Of a stretch of 64,000 nt of DNA, positions 17,722 through 25,758 are shown piece by piece. The position numbers were made by a program, and so were the translations under genes. Source of the stretch: Halorubrum saccharovorum DSM 1137. Its GTDB lineage: Archaea; Halobacteriota; Halobacteria; Halobacteriales; Haloferacaceae. Where the stretch lies: contig NZ_AOJE01000016.1 of assembly GCF_000337915.1 (NCBI RefSeq), positions 16,472 to 80,471 on the forward strand, in the 5' to 3' direction. The notes beneath the pieces are model-generated. The model was not told the DNA's origin and searched no databases. It saw nothing but the letters and a program-made list of their open reading frames with translations. Position 1 is the stretch's first letter; every line of letters begins with the position of its first letter.

Positions 17722-18447
17722 ATGGCGAAACAGCCGCATCTGCTGGTCGAGGAGGGCGACGTCCACGAGATCGCGATCATCCCCGGCGACCCGGGGCGCG
17801 TCGACCGGATCGCCGACCTGTGTGACGACAGCGAACTCGTCGCGCAGAACCGCGAGTACAAGGTCGTCAACGCGAGCTACGAGGGCACCGACCTCACGAT
17901 CTGCTCGACCGGGATCGGCTGCCCGTCGGCGGCGATCGCGGTCGAGGAGCTCTCGCGAGTCGGCGTCGAGACGTTCCTCCGGTGTGGCACCTGCGGCGCG
18001 TTGCAGGCCGACATGGAGGTCGGCGACATGGTGGTCGCGACGGGCGCAGCCAAAGAGGAGGGGACGAGCAAGCGCTACGAGTCGGTCGAGTACCCCGCGG
18101 TCCCCGACTACGACGCGCTCACCGAGCTCGTCGGCGCCGCCGAGGACAACGGCGAAGAGATCCACGTCGGCCCGATCGTCTCCGACGACGCGTTCTACAA
18201 CGAGAGCGACGCGTACATCGACGACTGGGAGGACGCCAATCTGCTCGCGATCGAGATGGAGGCGGCAACCGTCTTCGCGCTCGCGCGCCGCAAGGGGCTC
18301 CGCGCCGGCGCGATCTGCACCGTCGACGGCAACCTCGTCGCGGGCACCCAGAAGGGCGCTGACTCGGACGACGAGCTCCCGGAGAAGGCCAAGGACAACG
18401 TCGAGCGCGCGATTCGGATCACGCTGAACGCGGTCACGGAGTTATAG
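17722..18447 (+). CDS. udp: Nucleoside phosphorylase (uridine phosphorylase-like)
   Basis: Splits nucleosides with phosphate to base and ribose-1-phosphate in salvage. The 241-residue protein belongs to the PNP/UDP family: phosphate-binding IIPGDPGRVDRIADLCDD near the N-terminus, GIGCPSAAIAVEEL, the FLRCGTCGALQ strand, and the ribose/base-binding AIEMEAATVFALARRKG near residue 190 with the conserved MEAAT. Archaeal members are annotated uridine phosphorylase, but preference for purine versus pyrimidine is not certain from sequence. The ATG at 17722 follows a CCGTTTTTGCGC box ~30 bases upstream. Confidence 0.88.
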   Translation: MAKQPHLLVEEGDVHEIAIIPGDPGRVDRIADLCDDSELVAQNREYKVVNASYEGTDLTICSTGIGCPSAAIAVEELSRVGVETFLRCGTCGALQADMEVGDMVVATGAAKEEGTSKRYESVEYPAVPDYDALTELVGAAEDNGEEIHVGPIVSDDAFYNESDAYIDDWEDANLLAIEMEAATVFALARRKGLRAGAICTVDGNLVAGTQKGADSDDELPEKAKDNVERAIRITLNAVTEL

Positions 18448-18467
18448 AAGCGGCCGCCTGCGTCCCG

Positions 18468-18917
18468 CTACCCGTCTTCCGCCCGGAACTCCACCAGCGT
18501 CAGGTCGCGGTCGAGCGCGCACTCGTCGTGTGGCGGTTCGCCGAGCACCTGATCGATCACGCGCTCGTCGTCGAAGTCGGCGCCGTCGGGGACGCAGTAC
18601 CCGTGGCTCGGGCACTCGGTGTGCGGGCACGGGCCCGCGAGCGACACGCGTCCGCCGGCGTACGCCTGCTTCGACGGGACGTTCGCGGGGACGGGCGCGG
18701 GTTCGACCTCGACCGCGCGGACCCCGGAGTCGTGGACGGCGCAGTCGAGCGTCTGCGCGTTCTCGCGGATCCCGGTCACGCGGTACCGGGTCCCCTCGGA
18801 GAGGTTGAGGCACTGACTCCGGTAGGGACATCCCTCGCAGTCGGGCGACTCTCCCTGATAGACGAACTCGCGCCCCGTGTCGGCAAGCCGCGTGCCGATG
18901 AGCGTGACCGTGGTCAT
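18468..18917 (-). CDS. UPF0179 family protein
   Basis: A 149-residue conserved euryarchaeal protein of unknown function. It is cysteine-rich: CEGCPYRSQC (three cysteines), one cysteine in LDCAVHDSG, then CPHTECPSHGYC and a late CALD, so zinc or Fe-S binding is likely. The start MTTVTLIGTRLADTGREF matches the family; the frame extends 33 codons upstream but the ATG at 18917 is the usual start. It is convergent with the nucleoside phosphorylase gene. Confidence 0.88.
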   Translation of the reverse strand: MTTVTLIGTRLADTGREFVYQGESPDCEGCPYRSQCLNLSEGTRYRVTGIRENAQTLDCAVHDSGVRAVEVEPAPVPANVPSKQAYAGGRVSLAGPCPHTECPSHGYCVPDGADFDDERVIDQVLGEPPHDECALDRDLTLVEFRAEDG

Positions 18918-19045
18918 ACCCGGAGAGACGCGCCGGGCGTCCGTAAGCGTCCCGCCTCGCGCGGCGGGTGAGAGCGCCGGCGCGGAACGCGGTGCGCTCC
19001 GGAGAGTAAGACACATCCGCTCCCCACGGTAACGACGAGCGAACG

Positions 19046-21403
19046 ATGATCGCGGCGCTGGCGCGGGACGCGAAACGGGAGGCGGAGGCGGCGAACGAGC
19101 GGCGCGTCCTGGTGCTCGCCGGCGACCGCGACCGCGGGTTCGACGCGGCTTACGACGCGATCGAGGCGGTCGACCCCACGTCGACCGCCGTCGTCTCCAC
19201 GCGCGATGGGTTCCGGTTCGAGGAGCATCGCCCGCGAAGCGCCGACGAACTGCTCGGCCGCACCCGCGAGGTCGTCGTCCTCGATTGCCACGAGCAGTTC
19301 GTCCCGAACGCGGTCGGTCGGTGCGTCGGCGCGGTCGACGGCGGCGGGCTCCTGATTCTCCTGACGCCCGACCTCGACGCCTGGCCCGCGGTCCGCGACC
19401 GATTCGACGACTCGCTCGCGGTCCCGCCGTACGGCATCGAAGACGTGACGGGGCGGTTCCGCGAGCGCTTCGTCGGAACGCTTCGGTCGCATCCGGGGAT
19501 CGCGCTCGTCTCTCTCGGAGCGGACGGCCCGGGGGGTGACGCGATCGAGCGCGACGGCCTCACCGGCCCTCCGGACGACGCGACCGCAGATTCGGGGGGT
19601 CGGAGCGCCGAAACCCCGACCGCTCCGCCGAACGCGACGTTCCTGGAGACGGCCTACGAGGCGTGTCTCACGGGGGATCAGGTCCGGGCGGTGACGGCGT
19701 TCGAGTCGCTCGCGACGCCCGGCCACGCGGTCGTCGCCGAGGCGGATCGCGGGCGCGGGAAGTCGAGCGCGGCGGGGATCGCGGCGGGCGCGCTCGCGCT
19801 CGCCGGGAGGGACGTGCTCGTGACGGCGCCGGCGTTCCGCAACGCGGCTGAGGTGTTCGCGCGGGCGAGGGAGCTGATCGAGGGGAGAGCCCGGGACGGG
19901 GACGAGGACGGGGACGGGGACGAGAACGGGGACGGGGACGGGGACGAGAACGGGGACGGGGACGACGCCCATCGCCTCGACGCGCCGGGCGGGGGGCGGG
20001 TGCGCTTCCTCTCACCGGCCGACTGCGCGGACCTCCCCGACGACCCGGACGCGGTGATCGTCGACGAGGCGGCCGCGCTCCCGGTGCGGCTGCTCGAACG
20101 GTTCCTCGACGCGCCGGCGGTCGCGTTCTGCACCACCGTTCACGGCTACGAGGGGGCCGGTCGCGGCTTTTCGATCCGGTTCAGAGAGCGCCTGCGCGCG
20201 AGCCGGTTCGCGGTGCGGGACGTGCGCCTCGACGAGCCGATCCGGTATGCCCGGAACGACCCGGTGGAGGCGTGGGCGTCGCGGGCGCTCCTGTTGGACG
20301 CGCGTCCGGCGGTCGACGAGGCGGTCGCGGGCTCGGCGGTCGGGGACGCGACGTACCGAAGGCTCACTCCCGGCGACCTGCTCGCGGACGAGCCCCTGCT
20401 TCGAGAGACGTTCGGGCTGCTCGTCGCCGCCCACTACCGGACGGAGCCGAACGACCTCGCGCGGCTGCTCGACGCGCCGAACCTGACCGCGCGGGCGCTC
20501 GTCGCCGAGGGGCGGGTGGTCGCGGTCGCGCTGCTCGCGCGGGAGGGCGGGCTCGACGCCGACATCCGCCGGCGGATGTACGAGGGCGAGCGCGTCCGGG
20601 GCAACATGGTGCCGGACGTGCTCACGAGCCAACTGCGCGACGAGGCCGCCGCCGAGCCGCGGGGGCTGCGGACGGTCCGGATCGCGTCCCACCACGCGCT
20701 CCGAGACGAGGGGTTCGGGTCCCGCCTGCTCGACGAGGTACACGGGGAGTTCGCCTCCGCCGTCGACTACTTCTCGGTCGGCTACGGCGCGACGCCGCGC
20801 CTGCTCCGGTTCTGGCGGCGCGCGGGCTACCGGACGGTCCACCTCTCGACCTCCCGCAACGACGCCTCCGGCGAGTACTCCGCGATCATGCTCCGGCCGA
20901 CCGGCGACGACGGACCGGGGAGGGATCTCCTCGACCGCCACGCCGCCGCCTTCCGCGACCGCGAGCGCGACGGGCTCTCGGACGCCCACCGCGACGTGGA
21001 CCCCGACGTGGTCGCCGGCGCGCTCCGCGCCTGTCCCGCCCCCGCTCCGATCGACCTGACCGAGGCCGAGTGGCGCTCCGTGGTCGGCGCGTCGTCCGGT
21101 CCGGGTATGTACGACAGCGCGCCCGGCGCGTTCCGGGACCTTGCGCTCGCGGCGCTGATCGACGGGGCCGAGAGGGGCGAGAGGGGCGAGACGAACGACG
21201 CCGAACTCCTCGACGACCGCGAAGAGCGCCTGCTCGTCCGGAAGGTCCTGCAGGGCCGTCCGAGCGATTCGGTCGCCGACGAGCTCGGGTACGTGTCGCC
21301 GGGCGCCTGCATGCGCGCGCTCGGCGACGCCTACGAGCCCCTCGTCGAGCGGTACGGGACCGACTTCGCGCTCCGAGAGCGGGAGCGATTTATAAGCGAT
21401 TGA
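19046..21403 (+). CDS. tmcA: tRNA(Met) cytidine acetyltransferase TmcA
   Basis: Makes N4-acetylcytidine in RNA using acetyl-CoA and ATP. In archaea the family modifies tRNA and many rRNA/mRNA sites. Domains in order in this 785-residue protein: N-terminal DUF1726-like region (1-160), RecA-like helicase module with Walker A EADRGRGKSSAAG (~231-243) and Walker B AVIVDEAAALP (~335-346), GNAT acetyltransferase core with IASHHALRDEGFGSRLLDEV (~550-570), and a C-terminal tRNA-binding tail. A Gly/Asp/Glu/Asn low-complexity insert (residues ~283-307) separates the helicase motifs. The last codons lie in a TTTATAAGCG motif that marks the edge of the first structured repeat. Confidence 0.93.
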   Translation: MIAALARDAKREAEAANERRVLVLAGDRDRGFDAAYDAIEAVDPTSTAVVSTRDGFRFEEHRPRSADELLGRTREVVVLDCHEQFVPNAVGRCVGAVDGGGLLILLTPDLDAWPAVRDRFDDSLAVPPYGIEDVTGRFRERFVGTLRSHPGIALVSLGADGPGGDAIERDGLTGPPDDATADSGGRSAETPTAPPNATFLETAYEACLTGDQVRAVTAFESLATPGHAVVAEADRGRGKSSAAGIAAGALALAGRDVLVTAPAFRNAAEVFARARELIEGRARDGDEDGDGDENGDGDGDENGDGDDAHRLDAPGGGRVRFLSPADCADLPDDPDAVIVDEAAALPVRLLERFLDAPAVAFCTTVHGYEGAGRGFSIRFRERLRASRFAVRDVRLDEPIRYARNDPVEAWASRALLLDARPAVDEAVAGSAVGDATYRRLTPGDLLADEPLLRETFGLLVAAHYRTEPNDLARLLDAPNLTARALVAEGRVVAVALLAREGGLDADIRRRMYEGERVRGNMVPDVLTSQLRDEAAAEPRGLRTVRIASHHALRDEGFGSRLLDEVHGEFASAVDYFSVGYGATPRLLRFWRRAGYRTVHLSTSRNDASGEYSAIMLRPTGDDGPGRDLLDRHAAAFRDRERDGLSDAHRDVDPDVVAGALRACPAPAPIDLTEAEWRSVVGASSGPGMYDSAPGAFRDLALAALIDGAERGERGETNDAELLDDREERLLVRKVLQGRPSDSVADELGYVSPGACMRALGDAYEPLVERYGTDFALRERERFISD
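19895..19966 (+). repeat. Hexanucleotide GGGGAC-type repeat tract inside tmcA
   Basis: About 72 bases made of GACGGG-based hexamers with GAGAAC and GAGGAC variants, coding for an acidic Gly-Asp-rich linker. The length is a multiple of three so the frame is kept. Such a tract is prone to copy-number slippage in steps of two codons. Confidence 0.9.
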
Positions 21404-21679
21404 ACCGAAGGCCGGGAGCGAATACATAAAAACCGCCTGCGGTGGCGCGCGCCTCCGAGCGGGCCGTCGGCCCGTGAGGAGCGCGTGCGAGGTCGCCGGC
21501 GCGTAGCGCCGGCTGCCAGAGGGACCTCTGGTCCCTCGCTGGAGTCGGCCGACCGGAGCGAAGCGACGGGAGGCCGACGAGGCTGGGGCTTTGGCGGTGT
21601 TCACCGTCGATCGCTTATAATCGCGCGGCTGGAGATTTGACGGTTTTCATCGCCGATCCGTCGGTGGCCGCTTATAAAC
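21388..21679 (+). repeat. Structured intergenic repeat element, copy 1 (short form)
   Basis: A ~290-base element bounded by tttataagc (overlapping the tmcA stop region) and gcttataaac, with a further gcttataa at 21613. Between them lie perfect hairpins: GGGCC/GGCCC (21461-21473), GCCGGCGC/GCGCCGGC with GTA loop (21495-21513), GAGGGACC/GGTCCCTC with TCT loop (21519-21537), and a 7-bp GTCGGCC/GGCCGAC stem (21544-21578). The block gaggctggggctttgg follows directly and is shared with the other copies at 37.1 and 61.3 kb. No protein-like frame. It also fills the 342-base gap between tmcA and the ferredoxin gene. Confidence 0.8.
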
Positions 21680-21745
21680 AAGCGACGGAGATCGTGAAGA
21701 ATCCCACCGCGCCACCAGCGCCAACATCAGCCTGAGAGCGTCGAT

Positions 21746-22102
<357 letters not shown>

Positions 22103-22168
22103 TTAACCCCCGCGGCAGCCGGCCGATGAGGCGCTCCGCGGACCGCGCGACGCGCCCGGAAACGCGGA

Positions 22169-23941
22169 CTACGGATGCGCGTAGTACGCGAGCAGGTCCT
22201 CCGAGCCGCCGGGGCCGTCCGGCTCGTCGGTCGCCTCGGGGTCGAACCCGTCGATCCGGGCGAAGCCGACGCGCACGAACTGGACGACCGTGTCGGGGTC
22301 GACCTCGGCGAGCGCGGGCTCCGCGATCCCCCGCACGTCGCCGGAGACAGTCCGGAGGAGCGTGTCGAGCCCCTCCTCGGCCGGCGCCCAGTGGACCACG
22401 TCCACGTCGCCCTCGCGGACCACGTCGATGTCGGCGTCGACGAAGACCAGCTCGTCGCCCTCGTGCCGGACGCAGCCGTACCCCTTGAGCCAGACGCGCT
22501 CGCCCTCGCTCGGGAGGTCCGGGGACTCGATCGCGATCCGGCCGGCGGGCACCTCGCGGTCGCCGCGGTCGTCGTGGTCGGGGTGGAGCGGCGGGTGGCC
22601 GGCCGCCGGCGCGGGCGCGTCGCCGTCGACGACCGGGAGCTCCACGGCGGGAGCGTCGTCGCGATCGCGCACGAGGAAGTAGCGGTTCGCCTCGTCGTCG
22701 ACCAGGTCGCGGTTGTTGGCGTACACCGACGACATCGCGAGGTCGACGTCGGAGGTGGACATGCCGAGCTCGGTCATCGAGTCGACGAGGGCCTGGCCCC
22801 GAATTCCGCGGCGGCGCATCGACCGAATGGTCGGCGCGCGCGGGTCGTCCCAGCCGGTCAGCTCGCCGGTCTCGATCAGCTCCTTGATCGTCGACGTGGA
22901 GAGTTTCACGTCGTACTCGTCGACCTGGACGTGGCCCCAGTGGAGCACCTCGGGGTACTCCCAGTCGAAGTAGTCGTAGACGAACCGCTGGCGCTTCGCG
23001 GAGTCCTGCAGGTCGATGCCGCGGATGATGTGGGTGACGCCCGTGAGGTGGTCGTCGACGCCCGACTGGAAGTCGAGCATGGGCCAACAGCGGTAGTCGG
23101 CCGCCGCCTCGCGCGGGTGCGGGGTGTCGATCATCCGGAAGGCGACCCAGTCGCGGAGCGCGGGGTTCTTGTGCTCGATGTCGGTCCGGACGCGGAGGAC
23201 CATCTCGCCGGCGGAGAACTCCCCGTTGACCATCGCCGAGAACTCCTCGTGGACGGTCTCTGCGTCCTTCTCGCGGTGCGGACACGCCTCGCCCGCGTTC
23301 TTCAGCTCGGAGAAGCCGTCACCGGAACACGAGCAGGTGTACGCGCCGCCGGCGTCGATCAGGTCGCGGGCGTGGTCGTAGTAGGTCTCCAGCCGGTCGG
23401 AGGCCCGGAGCACGCGGTCGGGCTCGAACCCGAGGTACTCGATGTCTTCGAGGATCGCGTCGTACGCGTCCAGGTCGGGCCGTTTCGTCTCCGGGTCGGT
23501 GTCGTCGAACCGGCAGATGAACTCGCCGTCGTAGCGCTCCTTGTACGTGCCGATGACGGCGGGCATGCGCGCGTGGCCGACGTGCCACGGGCCGTTGGGG
23601 TTCGGCGCGGCGCGCATCACGACCTCGCCCTCCTCCGCGTTCGGGAGGTCGGGAAGGACGCGCTCGTCCTCCTCCTCGTCGGCGTCGAGCTCCGCGAGCT
23701 TGTCGGGCGCGAGCTCGCCGAGCCGCTCGCGGCGCTCGGCCTCGTCCATGCCGGCGACCCGGTTCACGACCGGCGCGACGACGCCGGGAATCTCGTCGCC
23801 GTGCGGTCGGAAGTCGGGGTTCTCGCCCATGAGCGGCCCCATGATGGCGCCCACGTCCGGGTCGTTGCCGTGTTTGAGCGCGTTGAACAGCGCGGCGGCC
23901 TCACCGGCCGCCTCGACGCGCTCGCGGAGTTCGTCGTCCAT
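22169..23941 (-). CDS. gltX: Glutamate--tRNA ligase (archaeal GluRS)
   Basis: Charges tRNA-Glu, and probably tRNA-Gln, with glutamate; in archaea the latter is then amidated. 590 residues. The HIGH-like motif is HVGH at residues 120-123 within NPNGPWHVGHARM, and the KMSKS-like motif is KLSTS in YDVKLSTSTIKEL. The C-terminal half has the beta-barrel anticodon-binding region of archaeal/eukaryotic GluRS. A long N-terminal helical region (1-110) is typical of archaeal forms. The ATG at 23941 is chosen over an upstream frame extension. The promoter region upstream carries two inverted repeats listed separately. Confidence 0.93.
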   Translation of the reverse strand: MDDELRERVEAAGEAAALFNALKHGNDPDVGAIMGPLMGENPDFRPHGDEIPGVVAPVVNRVAGMDEAERRERLGELAPDKLAELDADEEEDERVLPDLPNAEEGEVVMRAAPNPNGPWHVGHARMPAVIGTYKERYDGEFICRFDDTDPETKRPDLDAYDAILEDIEYLGFEPDRVLRASDRLETYYDHARDLIDAGGAYTCSCSGDGFSELKNAGEACPHREKDAETVHEEFSAMVNGEFSAGEMVLRVRTDIEHKNPALRDWVAFRMIDTPHPREAAADYRCWPMLDFQSGVDDHLTGVTHIIRGIDLQDSAKRQRFVYDYFDWEYPEVLHWGHVQVDEYDVKLSTSTIKELIETGELTGWDDPRAPTIRSMRRRGIRGQALVDSMTELGMSTSDVDLAMSSVYANNRDLVDDEANRYFLVRDRDDAPAVELPVVDGDAPAPAAGHPPLHPDHDDRGDREVPAGRIAIESPDLPSEGERVWLKGYGCVRHEGDELVFVDADIDVVREGDVDVVHWAPAEEGLDTLLRTVSGDVRGIAEPALAEVDPDTVVQFVRVGFARIDGFDPEATDEPDGPGGSEDLLAYYAHP

Positions 23942-24018
23942 GCCCTCCGGTTGTCGGGGTCGGCTCAAAAGCGCCGCGGAACGGCGGCCGACGAGGCGAC
24001 TCGTCGGGACGCAGCCGG

Positions 24019-24062
24019 CGCAGTCCGAACCGGTTCGGCCTGCCCGGCCGGTTCGGACTGCG
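24019..24062. repeat. Perfect 15-bp inverted repeat upstream of gltX
   Basis: The arms cgcagtccgaaccgg (24019-24033) and ccggttcggactgcg (24048-24062) pair without mismatch around a 14-base loop. The structure ends 78 bases before the gltX ATG. If gltX is transcribed from the CCGTTTAACT box at ~24131-24140, the hairpin lies in its 5' leader. With a closer promoter (CTTTTGAG near 23966) it would be upstream DNA. Confidence 0.75.
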
Positions 24063-24130
24063 TCGAGGAAGCGGGGCCGCGGCGGAGGGATCCGCGCGGG
24101 TAGGGGCACGTGACACCTGCGCGCGGACGA

Positions 24131-24197
24131 AGTTAAACGGCCGAGACCGTTCACGACGTGAGACGGCGGTACCGCCGCGAACGGTCGATATCTTTAT
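24131..24197. promoter_or_regulatory. Back-to-back TATA boxes around nested palindrome
   Basis: CCGTTTAACT (minus strand, ~24131-24140) and TCTTTATT (plus strand, ~24190-24197) point away from each other. Between them GACCGTTC (24145-24152) pairs with GAACGGTC (24179-24186), and the centre is the perfect palindrome GGCGGTACCGCC (24165-24176). This reads as a divergent promoter with an operator, serving gltX and the small membrane gene at 24357. The rest of the 415-base gap holds no clear gene; a 19-codon frame at 24295-24351 ends five bases before the next ATG. Confidence 0.55.
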
Positions 24198-24356
24198 TGG
24201 GATGCGAAGACAGAGGTGTGCGGATAGTTCTCGAATAACACCGACGCCCGACCGGCTCCGCCGGGTTGATATCGGGGCGAGCCGTGGGTCGCCCATGGAC
24301 ACGGGAGCGATCGGACGCCGAGCGCGGACCGCGGGGTGGTCGACGTGGTAGGACCC

Positions 24357-24584
24357 ATGTCGGAGGCGGAGCGCGACGCCGGAAACCGGCGGATAAAGGC
24401 CGTCATCCTCTGCATCGTGGCGGTGTCACCGCCGCTCATCGCGCTCCAGTTCGGCCCCTCTCCGATCGAACTGCTCGCGGCGCTCGCCGGCGGGACGGCC
24501 CTGGGTCTGCTCGTCGTGTGGTATCTCGGACGGTTGGGCAAGGAGTTCACCGGCGGGTCGCGTCGGTCGGGCCGACGGCGCTGA
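24357..24584 (+). CDS. Small membrane protein, function unknown
   Basis: A 75-residue protein: a charged N-terminus (MSEAERDAGNRRIKA), two predicted membrane helices (VILCIVAVSPPLIALQ and LLAALAGGTALGLLVVWYL), and an Arg/Ser-rich tail. A GTG seven codons upstream (24336) is a possible alternative start. No family recognised. It ends 31 bases before the convergent surE gene. Confidence 0.65.
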   Translation: MSEAERDAGNRRIKAVILCIVAVSPPLIALQFGPSPIELLAALAGGTALGLLVVWYLGRLGKEFTGGSRRSGRRR

Positions 24585-24614
24585 GACGGCGTAACCGCGG
24601 AGGGGTCTTCCCGG

Positions 24615-25526
24615 TCAGTCCTGTTCGACCCGTGAGGCCGCCGACTCGGGTGCCGCCGGGCCCTCGACGACCTCGCCGGCGCGGTCGCTCGCGACCGACC
24701 GCGACGACGACAGCGGCGAGATGCTCACCTCGCCCTCGACGGCCGCGAGCCGGTCCGATCCGGGGTCGTCCGGAACGTCGCCGCGGAGGAACTCCCGCCA
24801 GAAGCGGTCGCGGAGCTCCATCCCCATCTCCCCACGCCGCTCGCCGAACTCCCAGCCCTCGGGGACGTTCTCGTCCTCCGGACCGTCCTCCCCCGGCCGG
24901 AACTCGATCACGTCGAAGCCGCGCGCGGGCTCGGTCAGTCGGTAGGTCGGGTCCGTGGCCGCCTCGTCGTCGGCCGCGGGGACATTGACGTTCAGCACGT
25001 CCGCCCCGAACGGGAGGGAGAGGCCGTCGTCTCCGTCGCCATCGCTCGCGGTCTCGGCGCGGTCGAGCAGGTCGGCGACGACCTCGCCCGCGACCGCGAA
25101 GTCGTCGTTGTCGAGCGTCGGCGGGACGGGGAGGTTGCCCCGGTCGTACAGCGACACCGCGATCGCCGGGGTGCCGAGAAACGACGCCTCCATCGCGGCG
25201 CCGACCGTCCCGGACTGCCCGAGGATGTGCGCGCCGATGTTCGGCCCGTGGTTACAGCCGGAGACGACGGCGTCGGGGTCGAGCCCGAGCGCCACGTCCG
25301 CGACGGCGACGCAGTCGGCGGGGGTCCCCTCGACCGCGTAGCCGAGGTCGGTCTCGGCGTACTCAACCGTCGTGTCCCACCACGAGCGCGCGCCGCCGAC
25401 GCCGGACTGGTTGCTCTCGGGCGCGACCACCGTCACCTCGTAGTCGTGCGAGAGCGCGTCGGACAGCGCCCGGATCCCGACGGAATCGATACCGTCGTCG
25501 TTGGTGAGGAGGATCTCCGTCGTCAT
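24615..25526 (-). CDS. surE: 5'/3'-nucleotidase SurE
   Basis: A metal-dependent phosphatase acting on nucleoside 5'- and 3'-monophosphates. The start MTTEILLTNDDGIDSVGI contains the metal-binding NDDG motif. The VVAPESNQSGVG strand-loop, SGCNHGPNIG, and SGTVGAAMEASFLGTPAIA are the other family signatures. At 303 residues it is ~40 longer than typical SurE because of an acidic/Ser-rich C-terminal tail (VSISPLSSSRSVASD) that is probably disordered. Confidence 0.93.
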   Translation of the reverse strand: MTTEILLTNDDGIDSVGIRALSDALSHDYEVTVVAPESNQSGVGGARSWWDTTVEYAETDLGYAVEGTPADCVAVADVALGLDPDAVVSGCNHGPNIGAHILGQSGTVGAAMEASFLGTPAIAVSLYDRGNLPVPPTLDNDDFAVAGEVVADLLDRAETASDGDGDDGLSLPFGADVLNVNVPAADDEAATDPTYRLTEPARGFDVIEFRPGEDGPEDENVPEGWEFGERRGEMGMELRDRFWREFLRGDVPDDPGSDRLAAVEGEVSISPLSSSRSVASDRAGEVVEGPAAPESAASRVEQD

Positions 25527-25585
25527 GAGTGTCCCTGCGAAGGGGCGGGGGAAAACGTCGCCGGTCGCGGACGGACCGCGAGCGA

Positions 25586-25663
25586 CGGGCGGGCGTGAAA
25601 GGGGTGAGAAGGGACCGCGGGCGTCGGGCGGGCGTGAAAGGGGTGAGAAGGGACCGCGGACGT
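25586..25663. repeat. Two tandem copies of a 39-bp unit
   Basis: The segment cgggcgggcgtgaaaggggt... is repeated at a spacing of 39 bases (25586-25624 and 25625-25663) with one mismatch near the end. It sits in the 232-base gap between surE and carA, in the 3' flank of carA. No coding role. Confidence 0.85.
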
Positions 25664-25758
25664 CGGCCGGATGGTACTCGGGTGGTCAGCGAGAGGGCTC
25701 GGAGAGCGGGACGAGTGGTTCGCGGAAATTGGTACTTCGCGGGGCGCCGAAGGCGGCG

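Noticed and set aside
20012..21604. 530-residue minus-strand frame opposite tmcA
   Set aside because: Shadow of TmcA and of structured repeat copy 1.
24295..24351. 19-codon upstream frame before the small membrane gene
   Set aside because: Could be a leader peptide but lacks any supporting signal.
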